Shown: in pieces, positions 1 to 7,805 of the stretch
Layout: every line of letters starts with the position of its first letter
Numbering within the stretch: position 1 is the stretch's first letter
Assembly (NCBI RefSeq): GCF_050262165.1
Contig: NZ_CP189844.1
Strand: one strand, 5' to 3'
Source of the DNA: Parvimonas sp015257355
Lineage (GTDB): Bacteria; Bacillota; Clostridia; Tissierellales; Peptoniphilaceae
Length of the DNA: 64,000 nt
Position numbers and translations under genes: made by a program
Notes under the pieces: generated by a model
What the model was told of the DNA's origin: nothing
What the model saw: the letters and a program-made list of their open reading frames with translations, nothing else
Databases searched by the model: none

Positions 1-178
1 AAATTTTATTTTTAAAAAATTGTTGTATATTATAAAGTTCAATTATTTCGTTAATATCTGTTCTTTTTGCTTCTAGCACAAAGTTGTTAATTAGAGTTTC
101 TATTCTCTCCGTATCAAATCCTAGACTTAAATCTTTTACAGAATAAAATTTTACTCTTAAAATATCATTTGAATCCAT
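1..178 (-). CDS. Unknown protein, C-terminus off the window
   Basis: An open frame starts with ATG at 178 and runs off the left edge without a stop (59 codons visible). The product begins MDSNDILRVKFYSVKDLSLG and is acidic and polar, with no membrane segment or recognisable motif. An AAGAAAGG element lies about 13 bases upstream of the ATG, a wide but usable spacing. I do not recognise the family. Base composition matches the other AT-rich cargo genes of the first 4 kb. Confidence 0.5.
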   Translation of the reverse strand, partial: MDSNDILRVKFYSVKDLSLGFDTERIETLINNFVLEAKRTDINEIIELYNIQQFFKNKI

Positions 179-484
179 AGTTATAATATGCCTTTCTTAA
201 ATTAAAATCCTTATAGTTAATATACATATGACAATTAATTTTAAATTATTTAAATTCATTATTTATTTATCATTTTTTGTTTTGTAAAAATTTTTTCTTT
301 ACGCCTCTTCTCCAACAATGCAAAAGAATCATAAAAACTCAGTTCTCCAACAAGTAACATAATTAACAACTATATACGGGAATATTGAAAAACCTATTTT
401 CGCCTTAAAACGTATATGTCAAACCAATACAAATGTTAAGTTGCCCCAATCATCTAACAGAACAATATCTTCGAAACATTTTTA
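179..484. other. Gene-free AT-rich spacer
   Basis: No open frame with a ribosome binding site is seen on either strand. The stretch separates the partial gene at the left edge from the end of the broken GIY-YIG gene. I see no convincing terminator, promoter pair or RNA structure in it. Confidence 0.5.
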
Positions 485-1339
485 TCAATTGTCATTATAA
501 CCATTCTTAATCGTATCAAAGTAACGTTTCCAATATTGCTCTCTTTCAATAATCTTCACAGAATCATACGACAAACCAAAACTCTCTAACAATGTATATG
601 TAAAATACTTCTCAAAATACTCTGCACCATTCTGTTCATAGAGTGCAATAAGTTTTTTATTTCCACCATGCTTAGAATCTAAATAATTACCCCATCTTTG
701 AGCCACCCCATATTCTCCTGTGGCTGAGCCAATATATAGTTTTCCAGTATGAGCATCCGTAAGACAATACACACCTGTAGTCTTTTTCAAAGCTTCATAA
801 TAAGTTGGGAGAATCCGACCATTGAAAATGTCAGATAATCTATGATACTGTAGATGCACACGGTCGTATCCTTCAAACTTCTCACCACTATAAACACAGG
901 GAAGAACCTCTAGTACAATTCCTTCATCAAGATATATATTTAATCAAATTAAATATATATCTTGAAAAGGTGTTACCTTTTTTGTATTTGATGATGAGCC
1001 TTCCGAATAATGGAACAAATCTATCAAGCGCTTGAGCATCAGCCCAATCATTGGCTGGAGTATCTATTATCTGTGCAACCGAAATAAGTAACCATTCATC
1101 TTCTAGCATTCTTGCAAAACTAAAAACCCATTGTTCTGGATAAAAGTTTCTCTGCTTTCCATACACCCTTAATATGAACAGTCCTTGCAAATACCGTTTG
1201 CTTTATCTCCTTCAGAATGTTTTAACTATCTATCAAGAAATGGTTGTCCTCCACTTCCAGCTTGCATATTAAATTCTATTTTACTATTATTAATCTCTTC
1301 TTGTGACAAATGAAGAATGTCATTTAATAATAAATCCAT
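485..1339 (-). pseudogene. GIY-YIG nuclease family protein, broken
   Basis: Reading from ATG at 1339, the pieces add up to one GIY-YIG family protein. The N-terminal piece has DILHLSQEEINNSKIEFN and a CKDC pair, the middle piece has YGKQRNFYPEQWVFSFARM, and the C-terminal piece carries the GIY-YIG core (GVYCLTDAHTGKLYIGSATG, then RW and a conserved E). Three lesions are visible. A TAG replaces a codon, probably Trp, after FLDR. A frameshift follows CSY. A 39-base perfect inverted repeat at 927-965 closes the middle frame and separates it from the C-terminal frame, which continues as LDEGIVLEVLPC. The family is often found in mobile and defence DNA, and its targets are not established. The gene is certainly not expressed as one protein. 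Confidence 0.85.
927..965. repeat. Perfect 18-bp inverted repeat breaking a gene
   Basis: The arms are TCAAGATATATATTTAAT and its exact reverse complement, separated by CAA. The repeat falls inside the GIY-YIG frame. The coding text on either side (KKGNTFSRYI and LDEGIVL) would join naturally if one arm were removed. This suggests an inverted duplication of a short coding stretch, as made by strand-switching during replication. Confidence 0.85.
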
Positions 1340-1358
1340 GTAGACACCACCATTAATA

Positions 1359-1556
1359 TTATTTCTTTATCACTTTTATAAATACCTTTGCTACCTTGTG
1401 TCCATACTTTTTTAAGCCTATTCTAATAACAGCAATAGCGCTTATTCCAATTATATTATTACCTTGTTTTTGATGTTTGGGACATAATCCCATTTTGTTT
1501 TTTGGATCTGTAATGATTCTTCCACACACCATACAAGTTTTTTCTTTATTGCTCAT
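1359..1556 (-). CDS. Small zinc-finger-like protein
   Basis: A protein of 65 residues from the ATG that gives MSNKEKTCMVCG. The pairs CMVCG and CPKHQ form a plausible zinc-binding site near the N-terminus, and a short hydrophobic stretch (IIGISAIAVIRIG) and a lysine-rich tail follow. GGAG lies about 10 bases upstream of this ATG; the ATGs further up sit too close to it. It overlaps the end of the upstream gene by 11 bases, so the two are probably co-translated. It may be a membrane-anchored zinc-ribbon peptide. Family not recognised. Confidence 0.6.
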   Translation of the reverse strand: MSNKEKTCMVCGRIITDPKNKMGLCPKHQKQGNNIIGISAIAVIRIGLKKYGHKVAKVFIKVIKK

Positions 1557-2673
1557 AATCATCATTCTCCACAGTTATAACATATATTTCTTGATTTTGT
1601 GTTTCATCCATACCAACGGAAAATGCACTCTTGCTTTTTTCAAGAGCTGGTTGTATTTCTTTCGAGAAATAATGCCAACAGTTCAAATTATCCTTGGTAT
1701 ATGGGAAGTAATCATGCATCAAATTCACAGCTGTTATCCCTTTAATTGTCACTGGCTTTGTCAAAAAATCATAAATAACGTGTTGGTATGATTGTAACAC
1801 TTCTTTTGCTATATTTGATTCTCCCAAATATTCCAAAAGTTGTATTCTAACTCCAACATACTTTGTTGCTATTTGTAAGTCACTAGTAAGAAAGCTCATA
1901 TATGAATTCAACGAATTTCCAAACCCTAAAAATATTCTATTAGTTCTTTTAGCAAGTGAACGTGTAGTTGTTTCAATATCAGCATAAATAGCATTCAAGG
2001 CAGTTCTAATTTTATCGTCTGCAGCTTTCAACGAAGCAATTTTTTCCTCTACTGTTTGTTTATGCTCTGCTTCCAAAATAAGTGATCTTGCATCTAAAAA
2101 AGGGACAATTATATCTCGGTCTCTATCCTTCTCTAATTGATATGTTTGAAGCTCTTGAATATCGGCTAATTTCGCATATATTTGACGCATTTGTATTTGA
2201 TTTCCAATACTACGAATAGTTTCAATATTTCCAGTATTACTCATTACTTTTTTTAAAGTAATATCCTTTACACGCACACCCTCTTCATCAAGGATAACAG
2301 CTCGTAGATTACCATCAATTTGTTTTGATTCACCTACAGTATAAATACCTTTATTTAGTTTATCCTTGATATTCATAGGAAGGGAATCAAAATCTGGCAA
2401 TAAAGTCACATTTCCCTTCAATATTACACCAGCTTGATGTATAGCATCGTTTATTATTCCTATACTTGCAAAAGGAATATCCTGAATGACTTCAAGGTTA
2501 GATTGTTCTCTGATTGATAATGCCATTTGTTGAACATACCCATCAAAGAAATCACTCATCAACGTTATATCACGACCATATTTATCAGCATCTGTTTTAA
2601 ATATAACGAGAGGCCTTTTTACAGTTTCAACAATTTTTACATCTTCAATTGTATTATTAGTATCTGAATCCAC
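1546..2673 (-). CDS. Unknown cytoplasmic protein
   Basis: A protein of about 375 residues. The chosen start is a GTG at 2673 because GAGGTGG lies five bases before it; another GTG in frame is three codons earlier. I do not recognise the family. There is no signal peptide and no membrane span. A charged, probably helical or coiled stretch (about residues 200-245) follows a region rich in I, L and Q, and the C-terminal third has several aromatic residues (HDYFPYTKDNLNCWHYF). It precedes the small zinc-finger gene with an overlap, so the two form one transcription unit. Its position beside broken nuclease DNA and element ends suggests cargo, but no function can be assigned. Confidence 0.6.
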   Translation of the reverse strand: MDSDTNNTIEDVKIVETVKRPLVIFKTDADKYGRDITLMSDFFDGYVQQMALSIREQSNLEVIQDIPFASIGIINDAIHQAGVILKGNVTLLPDFDSLPMNIKDKLNKGIYTVGESKQIDGNLRAVILDEEGVRVKDITLKKVMSNTGNIETIRSIGNQIQMRQIYAKLADIQELQTYQLEKDRDRDIIVPFLDARSLILEAEHKQTVEEKIASLKAADDKIRTALNAIYADIETTTRSLAKRTNRIFLGFGNSLNSYMSFLTSDLQIATKYVGVRIQLLEYLGESNIAKEVLQSYQHVIYDFLTKPVTIKGITAVNLMHDYFPYTKDNLNCWHYFSKEIQPALEKSKSAFSVGMDETQNQEIYVITVENDDYEQ

Positions 2674-2682
2674 TATAACCAC

Positions 2683-3105
2683 CTCACTAATTACTTATTT
2701 TTATCTGTTTTCATACAAAAAGATAAATGAATACACGAAAAGCAACTTCCATAATATTTAGTTATATGCTTAAGTTCATACACGGAAACTTTATCTCATT
2801 TCAGGTTTTTACTAAAGTTATATGGAGTCTGCCCTATTCGTCTCTTACTAGTTCTTAAACACTAATATTCTTTTTATTACATACTTATATAATAACATCA
2901 GATGTTTTAATCTTAATACTCAATGTCTATAATACACTAACTCGAATAAATTTTAAATTCATAAAATTATTTTAAAAAATTACTATCCTCTTTTTACTAT
3001 TAAATCTTTAAATTTCACTGTATTTACTATGATATTTAATAAATAGTAGTTTTACACATTTATTCAGCTATATATTTTTTCTCAAATATAGTTTAAGTTA
3101 TATTT
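2683..3105. other. AT-rich gene-free spacer
   Basis: About 420 bases of very AT-rich DNA with stops in all frames. It probably holds the promoter for the 375-residue gene to its left and the terminator of the gene to its right. No promoter pair or hairpin stands out enough to name. Confidence 0.5.
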
Positions 3106-3675
3106 TTATTTTTTCAAATCCTCTACTATTTCCTTAACATATCCCTCTAAACCTTCTATATCTAGAAATTCTGGGTCTAAGTGGCAGAGGAAGTGCCAGT
3201 CTGTTGTTTCTTTTTTTCTGTATAGAATTGCTTCGCCATCTTCACTTCCTAAAAAGCTTCTATCTACTTCATAGCCATTTGTTTCTAAGAAATCTTTTAT
3301 CTTATTGTATTTATTTTCTCTTTCTTCAATATAATCTTTTACTTCTTCGTTGTTAATTACATAGGCATCTATTTTTGAATATCCATCTATAATTTTTTCT
3401 TTTGTGATTGATAGATTAGAAATTTCTTTCCAAATAATTTCAACATTTTCTTCAGGGTCAAACATAAATCTGGATAGTGGTACAATATTTTCATTATAGA
3501 CAATTTCCATATAATCAGGTATGTTTTTAGGATTAAAATATTCATATTCTATATTATCTTCTTTTTCTCTGGTATATCCGGGTATTTTGGATACAAATTC
3601 TTTTCCTTCTTCTAAAGAATCAAATACTACTAAATCTTTTGAATAATTATTTTGATATAATTCCAATATATACAT
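3106..3675 (-). CDS. Unknown acidic protein
   Basis: A protein of 189 residues with a strong GGAGGT before its ATG. It is very rich in Glu, Asp and Lys, lacks membrane segments and starts MYILELYQNNYSKDLVVFDS. Two similar beta-rich halves seem possible, since each opens with an aromatic, acidic strand. Size, charge and isolated position resemble immunity proteins of polymorphic toxin systems, but no toxin gene is beside it, so this is only a guess. It is monocistronic. Confidence 0.6.
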   Translation of the reverse strand: MYILELYQNNYSKDLVVFDSLEEGKEFVSKIPGYTREKEDNIEYEYFNPKNIPDYMEIVYNENIVPLSRFMFDPEENVEIIWKEISNLSITKEKIIDGYSKIDAYVINNEEVKDYIEERENKYNKIKDFLETNGYEVDRSFLGSEDGEAILYRKKETTDWHFLCHLDPEFLDIEGLEGYVKEIVEDLKK

Positions 3676-3772
3676 CTATTAACCTCCGACCCCTAATAAA
3701 TATTTTATTAGATATTAACTTTTTCCTTTAATTCTGATAATTTCTTTTATAACAAAATAAGTTTGGCTTACT

Positions 3773-4105
3773 TTATTCACTGTATGATATATATCTATCC
3801 AATGCAGTAAACACTTCTTCAAGGCTGAAATATCCAATTTTTCGTATTGCTTCTTTTCCCTCAACGAAAACAAGTATTGCTGGTGCTCCTAGAATGTTTT
3901 CTTGTGCTGCAAGTGAGATATTATTATCTATTGATATATAGCCAGTGAATACTTGCGGATGTGTTCCACTCCAAACTGTAATTTTCTCTTTAAGTGCTTT
4001 GCACGGAGCACAAGCCTGTGAACCAAACAAAAACAAACTAAACTTTTCTTGTTCTTTCAGTGTTTGATACTCTGTCAATGTTTCGATAATTCTTATTTCT
4101 TGCAT
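3773..4105 (-). CDS. Thioredoxin family protein
   Basis: A protein of 110 residues with the thioredoxin fold signature. The redox motif CAPC (in FGSQACAPCKAL) sits near residue 33, and the segment ILGAPAILVFVEGKEAIRKIGY contains the cis-Pro position and the following strand pair. It lacks a signal peptide, so it is a cytoplasmic disulfide reductase. AAGAGGGA precedes the ATG. The active-site pair AP differs from the classical GP, as in many Firmicute accessory thioredoxins. It is the last gene before the att-like junction at 4.22 kb, so it may be cargo of an element lying to the left. Confidence 0.85.
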   Translation of the reverse strand: MQEIRIIETLTEYQTLKEQEKFSLFLFGSQACAPCKALKEKITVWSGTHPQVFTGYISIDNNISLAAQENILGAPAILVFVEGKEAIRKIGYFSLEEVFTALDRYISYSE

Positions 4106-4218
4106 AATTTCCCTCTTTTCAAAATTTTAACAATAGATTTATTTAAATCCATCCTTAGCTTAAACATCTTATCATCAAAATATACTATTTCTATTAATTA
4201 AGTTTTTCCAACAAAGCT

Positions 4219-4325
4219 ATACTCTCCACATGGATTGAGTGAACACCAAGTATGTCAAGCAGTTACGTTCGTATGTGGGAACATATCCATGAACTTTTTA
4301 ACGATAGCATAAGGTTATCGTTAAA
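4219..4325 (+). other. Fused att-like junction of rumA-targeting elements
   Basis: ATACTCTCCACATG at 4219-4232 is identical to the sequence at the intact rumA 3' end (61295-61308). On the minus strand it encodes HVESI, followed by ALLEKLN and a stop. From 4233 rightward the DNA instead aligns, with about seven in ten bases shared over 95 bases, with the prophage left end at 9441-9535. Shared landmarks are AAGTATGTCA, a GTGG(G/A)AACATATC motif, and the inverted repeat TTTAACGATA ... TATCGTTAAA (4297-4306 / 4316-4325). A right-end half joined directly to a left-end half is what a tandem junction of two related elements, or an attP, looks like. Confidence 0.7.
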
Positions 4326-4348
4326 AGGTAGTACCTAGACAAACTGAG

Positions 4349-4400
4349 ATTTGTAGGGCTATATTAACAGACTAAGTTGATTTAAAACAGCCCTACAAAT
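4349..4400. repeat. 12-bp inverted repeat
   Basis: ATTTGTAGGGCT at 4349-4360 and its exact complement AGCCCTACAAAT at 4389-4400 enclose a 28-base loop. There is no T-run on either side, so it is not an ordinary terminator. It lies just inside the att-like module and may belong to the end of that element. Confidence 0.7.
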
Positions 4401-4446
4401 TAGAACTTACTGACATTATAACTCATCAAACAACCAGTCCTCAATG

Positions 4447-4605
4447 TCAACGAGCTAAATCAATCTTGTAAAACACAGTAAACATTTCATTTACGGACAA
4501 ATTATCTCTTCCCTGATTTTCTTTGGTTTTAACGTTTACTAAATTGTGATGCTTTACAAGCTTTCTTAAGACCTGGTTTTTATAACCGATGCTAGTTAGG
4601 CATTA
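4447..4605 (-). pseudogene. Unidentified coding remnant
   Basis: A start-less open frame of about 50 codons ends at a TGA at 4447-4449. It reads like real protein (IGYKNQVLRKLVKHHNL, then NQGRDNLSVNEMF). It has no ATG with a ribosome binding site. It may be the tail of a DNA-binding or replication protein whose front was lost. Low confidence; it could be chance. Confidence 0.3.
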
Positions 4606-4618
4606 TTTTTAGTCTTTT

Positions 4619-5182
4619 TCAAGATTTGTTGCTTAAAAAACCATAGATAACATTAATAATCATCAGTAGTGGAGCAAAAGGAGTGAAATTTGGAAAAAGA
4701 TAACCAACTAATAATATGAGCACTAGCTGCAATCCATATAATAGTGCCCAACGATAAGGCATCTTTTTTTCTTCAGCTGATAACTGTCTTTGACTCGTCT
4801 TAATCACCGTTGCTGTCATGATTATCCAAGCTACATCCCAAAGGGCAAGAACGATGAGGTAAAACAGGAGAAATTCAAAATTAGCGGAATTCTGTCCAAC
4901 CCCTCGAGTCGCTAAGGGAACAAAACTAGCTGCTAAAAGCCATAAACTATTGGCTCCAAATAAATGAAAGCTGACATGATCTACTAATTTGTAGAGTTCA
5001 TGATAATATATCCAGACTGCCATGATTTGCAAAAAACTAGTAATGTAAATAAAAATCATGGGTAGTATGCTGCTAAGTCCTGCTACGGTCAATTCATTAG
5101 GTAACTGTAACTCCAAGGCCATAATTGTGACAATAATAGCCAATATAGCATCTGACAAGGCTTCTACTCTTTCTTTTTTCAT
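4619..5182 (-). CDS. TMEM175 family potassium channel-like protein
   Basis: A protein of 187 residues opening with ERVEALSDAILAIIVTIMALEL, the R-x(4)-SD signature of helix 1 in bacterial TMEM175 channels. About five to six hydrophobic segments follow, consistent with the six-helix family that forms K+ channels as multimers. The ATG overlaps the TGA of the upstream 53-residue gene (ATGA), so translation is coupled. It is the last gene of a four-gene minus-strand cluster (S14, DsbA, small peptide, TMEM175) that is clearly richer in G+C than its surroundings, which points to acquisition. Confidence 0.85.
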   Translation of the reverse strand: MKKERVEALSDAILAIIVTIMALELQLPNELTVAGLSSILPMIFIYITSFLQIMAVWIYYHELYKLVDHVSFHLFGANSLWLLAASFVPLATRGVGQNSANFEFLLFYLIVLALWDVAWIIMTATVIKTSQRQLSAEEKKMPYRWALLYGLQLVLILLVGYLFPNFTPFAPLLMIINVIYGFLSNKS

Positions 5183-5340
5183 TCTGCTCTCCTAATAACT
5201 TCTTTTTTGCTTTTTTCTAATGGTTGAGAGGTAGTTTCTAACGGCTGTGTTGAGGACTCTATGCTGCAGCCATCAATCCCACAAACTAAACCTGTATCTT
5301 CTGAATTGCTATCTAGTAGTTGAAAAGGGGTATCTATCAT
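5179..5340 (-). CDS. Small Cys-containing protein
   Basis: A protein of 53 residues starting MIDTPFQLLDSNSEDTGLVC, with two cysteines (VCGIDGCS) near the middle and a polar Ser/Thr/Lys tail. It sits one base downstream of the dsbA-type gene stop and overlaps the TMEM175 start by four bases, so it is part of the same operon. The CGIDGC motif could bind metal or be a disulfide substrate of the neighbouring DsbA-like protein. That is inference; I do not recognise the family. Confidence 0.6.
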   Translation of the reverse strand: MIDTPFQLLDSNSEDTGLVCGIDGCSIESSTQPLETTSQPLEKSKKEVIRRAE

Positions 5341-5341
5341 T

Positions 5342-5992
5342 TTATTGTTCTCCTTCCTCTGCTTGAATTTGTTTTAATACCTCTAACATGTATTCATAAG
5401 GCTGAGCACCTGAAATGCCATACTTATTGTTCAGAACAAAGAAAGGTGCACCTTGAACGCCTGACTTATGAGCTTCTAAGATATCGCGTTTGACTTCGTC
5501 AGCAAACGCATCTCCAGCAAGTACCTGCGCTGCCTCTTCTTGTGGTAGAGCGAACTCACTGATAACATCTAGTAACACAGAATGATCCGCAATATTGGCA
5601 TGTTCTTCAAAGTAAAGATGGTACAAGGCCGTAATGAAATTTTGATGATCCTTTTTTTCTAAATACTTCTGCGACCATTTAATAAGACGGTGAGCTGAAA
5701 AGGTATTGGTTGGGATAATCCCCGCTATATCAATATGAAGCCCTTCTTCATTTCCCATGCTTTCCATGTGTGCAAACTGAGCTTTAGCTTGCTCAGTGGT
5801 CATACCGTGACTGGAAGCAAACTCTGTGAGCATGGTTTCACTTGTTTCTAAAGGCGCATTGGGATTTAGCTGGTAAGCTTTCATTGTCAAATCTTCCGGG
5901 TGTAAACCAACAGCTGCCATAGCACGCTTCATCCGACTAGCACCAATGTAACAAAATGGACAGGCAATATCTGACCAGTAACTAATTTTCAT
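5342..5992 (-). CDS. DsbA family (FrnE-like) oxidoreductase
   Basis: A protein of 216 residues. The motif CPFC lies at about residues 11-14 (SDIACPFCYIGASRM), at the end of the first strand, and a helical insertion and the closing thioredoxin segment (GVQGAPFFVLNNKYGISGAQ, with the cis-Pro in GAP) follow. This is the 2-hydroxychromene isomerase/FrnE branch of DsbA-like proteins. It has no signal peptide, so it acts in the cytoplasm, as FrnE-type proteins do in redox defence. A long purine-rich GGAAGG stretch precedes the ATG. Its neighbours are S14 upstream and the small Cys protein downstream. Confidence 0.9.
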   Translation of the reverse strand: MKISYWSDIACPFCYIGASRMKRAMAAVGLHPEDLTMKAYQLNPNAPLETSETMLTEFASSHGMTTEQAKAQFAHMESMGNEEGLHIDIAGIIPTNTFSAHRLIKWSQKYLEKKDHQNFITALYHLYFEEHANIADHSVLLDVISEFALPQEEAAQVLAGDAFADEVKRDILEAHKSGVQGAPFFVLNNKYGISGAQPYEYMLEVLKQIQAEEGEQ

Positions 5993-6019
5993 ATTTCTTT
6001 CTTCCTTCCTTTCTTTCCA

Positions 6020-6199
6020 CTACCAAGAAGCTTTTTTCAACCCAGGAATGACACCTTGGTAAGCTTGCTGGCGTAAACAAATCCGACAAAGTTTAAACTT
6101 GCGGTAGACCGAATGCGGGCGGCCGCATGCCAAACAGCGTGAGTATTCTTGAACCGGGTAGGCCTTCTTTTCCCTTTGTATCAAAGCTTTTCTTGCCAA
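6020..6199 (-). CDS. rpsN: 30S ribosomal protein S14, zinc-binding type
   Basis: A protein of 59 residues from a TTG at 6197-6199. It carries the two zinc pairs CLAC and CRIC and the S14 signature GRPHSVYRKFKLC, ending PGLKKASW. Type Z S14 is normally about 61 residues, so it is full length. AAGAAAGAGG lies just upstream, and an in-frame TAA directly precedes the TTG, so no earlier start exists. The N-terminal region (ALIQREKKAYPVQEY) is diverged from the housekeeping gene. It sits alone with redox genes rather than in a ribosomal operon, which marks it as an accessory, probably transferred, paralogue. Confidence 0.85.
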   Translation of the reverse strand: MARKALIQREKKAYPVQEYSRCLACGRPHSVYRKFKLCRICLRQQAYQGVIPGLKKASW

Positions 6200-6415
6200 T
6201 TAAACCTCTTTCTTATCAACCAATTTACCCTTTTTAAAGACTAATAAACTCATCAGAGTAGGCTGAATACCAACTAAAGAAATGAGACGGGTCACTTGAA
6301 AAATATCTGCTTGGTAAAGCATCAAATGCTCTAGTTCAGCCGTGTCTATGAGTTCTTTTTGCCCAAGAAACGATAGACTGCATTGATTTTCTGAAACAAG
6401 AAGAGCTAGATTTTA
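6200..6415 (-). pseudogene. Thioredoxin-like protein, C-terminal remnant
   Basis: A start-less frame of about 70 codons ends at the TAA at 6200-6202, immediately before the S14 start. The end reads VTRLISLVGIQPTLMSLLVF followed by KKGKLVDKKEV, the typical last strands of a thioredoxin fold. The front half, including any CxxC, is missing and is replaced by AT-rich DNA at about 6.42 kb. It was evidently the first gene of the S14-DsbA-TMEM175 cluster and was cut by rearrangement. Confidence 0.65.
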
Positions 6416-6431
6416 ATATAATTTTTTCTTC

Positions 6432-6620
6432 TTAATTTTTCTCTAGACTATCCTCATTTTTTATTCGAGAATTAATGCTTCTTGAAATTTTCTCATATGA
6501 AGAAGCTGTAAATTCGGTCAAAATTTCTTCAATTGCTATGCACTTTTCATTAATCAATTTATGAAATAATTCATCAGAGAATGCCTCTATCAAATTTTCT
6601 ATCCTATTCACATAATTCAT
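6432..6620 (-). CDS. Small unknown protein
   Basis: A protein of 62 residues with AAGGAG before the ATG and good spacing. It is acidic and helical (MNYVNRIENLIEAFSDELFH) and has no membrane segment. It is much more AT-rich than the cluster to its left. It lies between the decayed rumA copy and the truncated thioredoxin-like gene, exactly at a rearrangement border, so it may be an element end gene. Function unknown. Confidence 0.45.
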   Translation of the reverse strand: MNYVNRIENLIEAFSDELFHKLINEKCIAIEEILTEFTASSYEKISRSINSRIKNEDSLEKN

Positions 6621-6644
6621 ACTCTACTTACTCCTTAATTATAT

Positions 6645-7688
6645 CTACAGATAGTTGCAAGTGGGCGAAATTTTGGACAATAAAGCTACAGTCTCGCAAT
6701 GTACTGTTCTTGGAAATTGATTAAAGATTTTTAATGTTTTTAGTTCGTAGCCGTTTTCGATTAGCACTTGTACGTCTCTTTTTTGTGTTTTTGGATTGCA
6801 AGAGATGTAGACCATTGTTTTTGCACCACAGGAGATTATTTTTTCCAAGGCTTTTTGGTTTATTCCGTCTCTTGGTGGATCAACGATGATTACATCTACC
6901 ATTTCTTTTCTGTTTTCAATTTCTTCTAAGACGTCTCCGGCAATAAAGGTACAATTTGTTAGTCCGTTTTCTTTTGCAGACTTGTTTGCACTTTCAACTG
7001 CTTCTTCTACGATTTCAATTCCATATACCGCTTTTGCTTTTCTTGCTACAATTTGACCTATTGTTCCCGTTCCTGAATATAGGTCAAAGACTACTTTATT
7101 TTCTATGTCTCCACAAAGTTCAATTGCTTTTGAGTATAGATTTATTGCTCCAAATACATTTGGATGGAGTTACTTTAAATTCCAAGTCAAATATTTTTTC
7201 CGTTATATATTCTTTTCCAAAAATTATATTTATTTTTTACGGAACAACTGCATCTGCTAGTTAGTCGTTTTCTGTATGCACGATTGACTTTATTTTCCAT
7301 TCAAATTTCATTCCTAGAAGCATATCTACAAAACTTTTTTTGTCAAATTCACTTTGTGTTGTTGTTACGATATTAACCATTATTTCGCCAGTTGTTAGTG
7401 CATAACGAATGATTAAATGTCTTAAAAGTCCTTCATGATTTCTCTTTTTTACAAACGGAAGATTTTTTTCTCTTACAAAGTCGATAATTCCGTTTCTTAT
7501 TATTTCAAAATCTCTATGTACTAAATTACATTCTTTCGTATCAACTACTTCGTAAAATCTATTCTTCTTATGCATTCCAAGCATTATTGGACTGTCTTTA
7601 TACATATCAGCAAATGTATATTCCATTTTATTTCTATATGCAGTTTTTAATGGACTTTCAAATATTTCAGGTTCTTCTGAATATAAGC
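6645..7688 (-). pseudogene. Decayed second copy of rumA
   Basis: The residues are nearly the same as those of intact rumA at 61.3-62.6 kb from YSEEPEIFE onward, but about the first 145 codons are missing. Lesions are clear. The serine codon after EN(D) is now TAA, the Glu after VVP is TAA, and about 14 bases encoding FSFFQ are deleted (near 7165), which shifts the frame. The SAM site (LYSGTGTIGQ) and catalytic CNPKTQKRD remain recognisable. The end differs from the intact copy: it reads HCETVALLSK, the uninterrupted form of the integration target, then ISPTCNYL and a stop. It is a truncated relic, probably carried in by an earlier rumA-targeting element or left by duplication. Confidence 0.9.
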
Positions 7689-7733
7689 CTGGAAAGGACA
7701 ACGATAGCCCTCTCCAGGAGTTAGCTTTTATTC

Positions 7734-7758
7734 AACCCACTACAGTTGACAAAGAGCC
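7734..7758. mobile_element. Insertion-sequence terminus remnant (ISL3-like)
   Basis: On the minus strand the sequence GGCTCTTTGTCAACTGTAGT followed by GGGTT looks like the terminal inverted repeat of streptococcal ISL3-family elements, from memory. No transposase is present. It lies exactly where the decayed rumA copy loses its 5' part and LtrA-region DNA begins, so an IS probably created this junction. Identification by recall only. Confidence 0.5.
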
Positions 7759-7762
7759 AAAA

Positions 7763-7791
7763 AAAAAGCCTTGGTTTCCAAAGCTTTTTTT
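7763..7791 (-). terminator. Intrinsic terminator after ltrA
   Basis: A hairpin of about 12 bp with one mismatch (AAAAAGCCTTGG / CCAAAGCTTTTT, loop TTT) lies 15 bases past the ltrA stop on the minus strand. It is followed by a run of T on that strand. Confidence 0.75.
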
Positions 7792-7805
7792 ATGTTATAA
7801 TCTCA

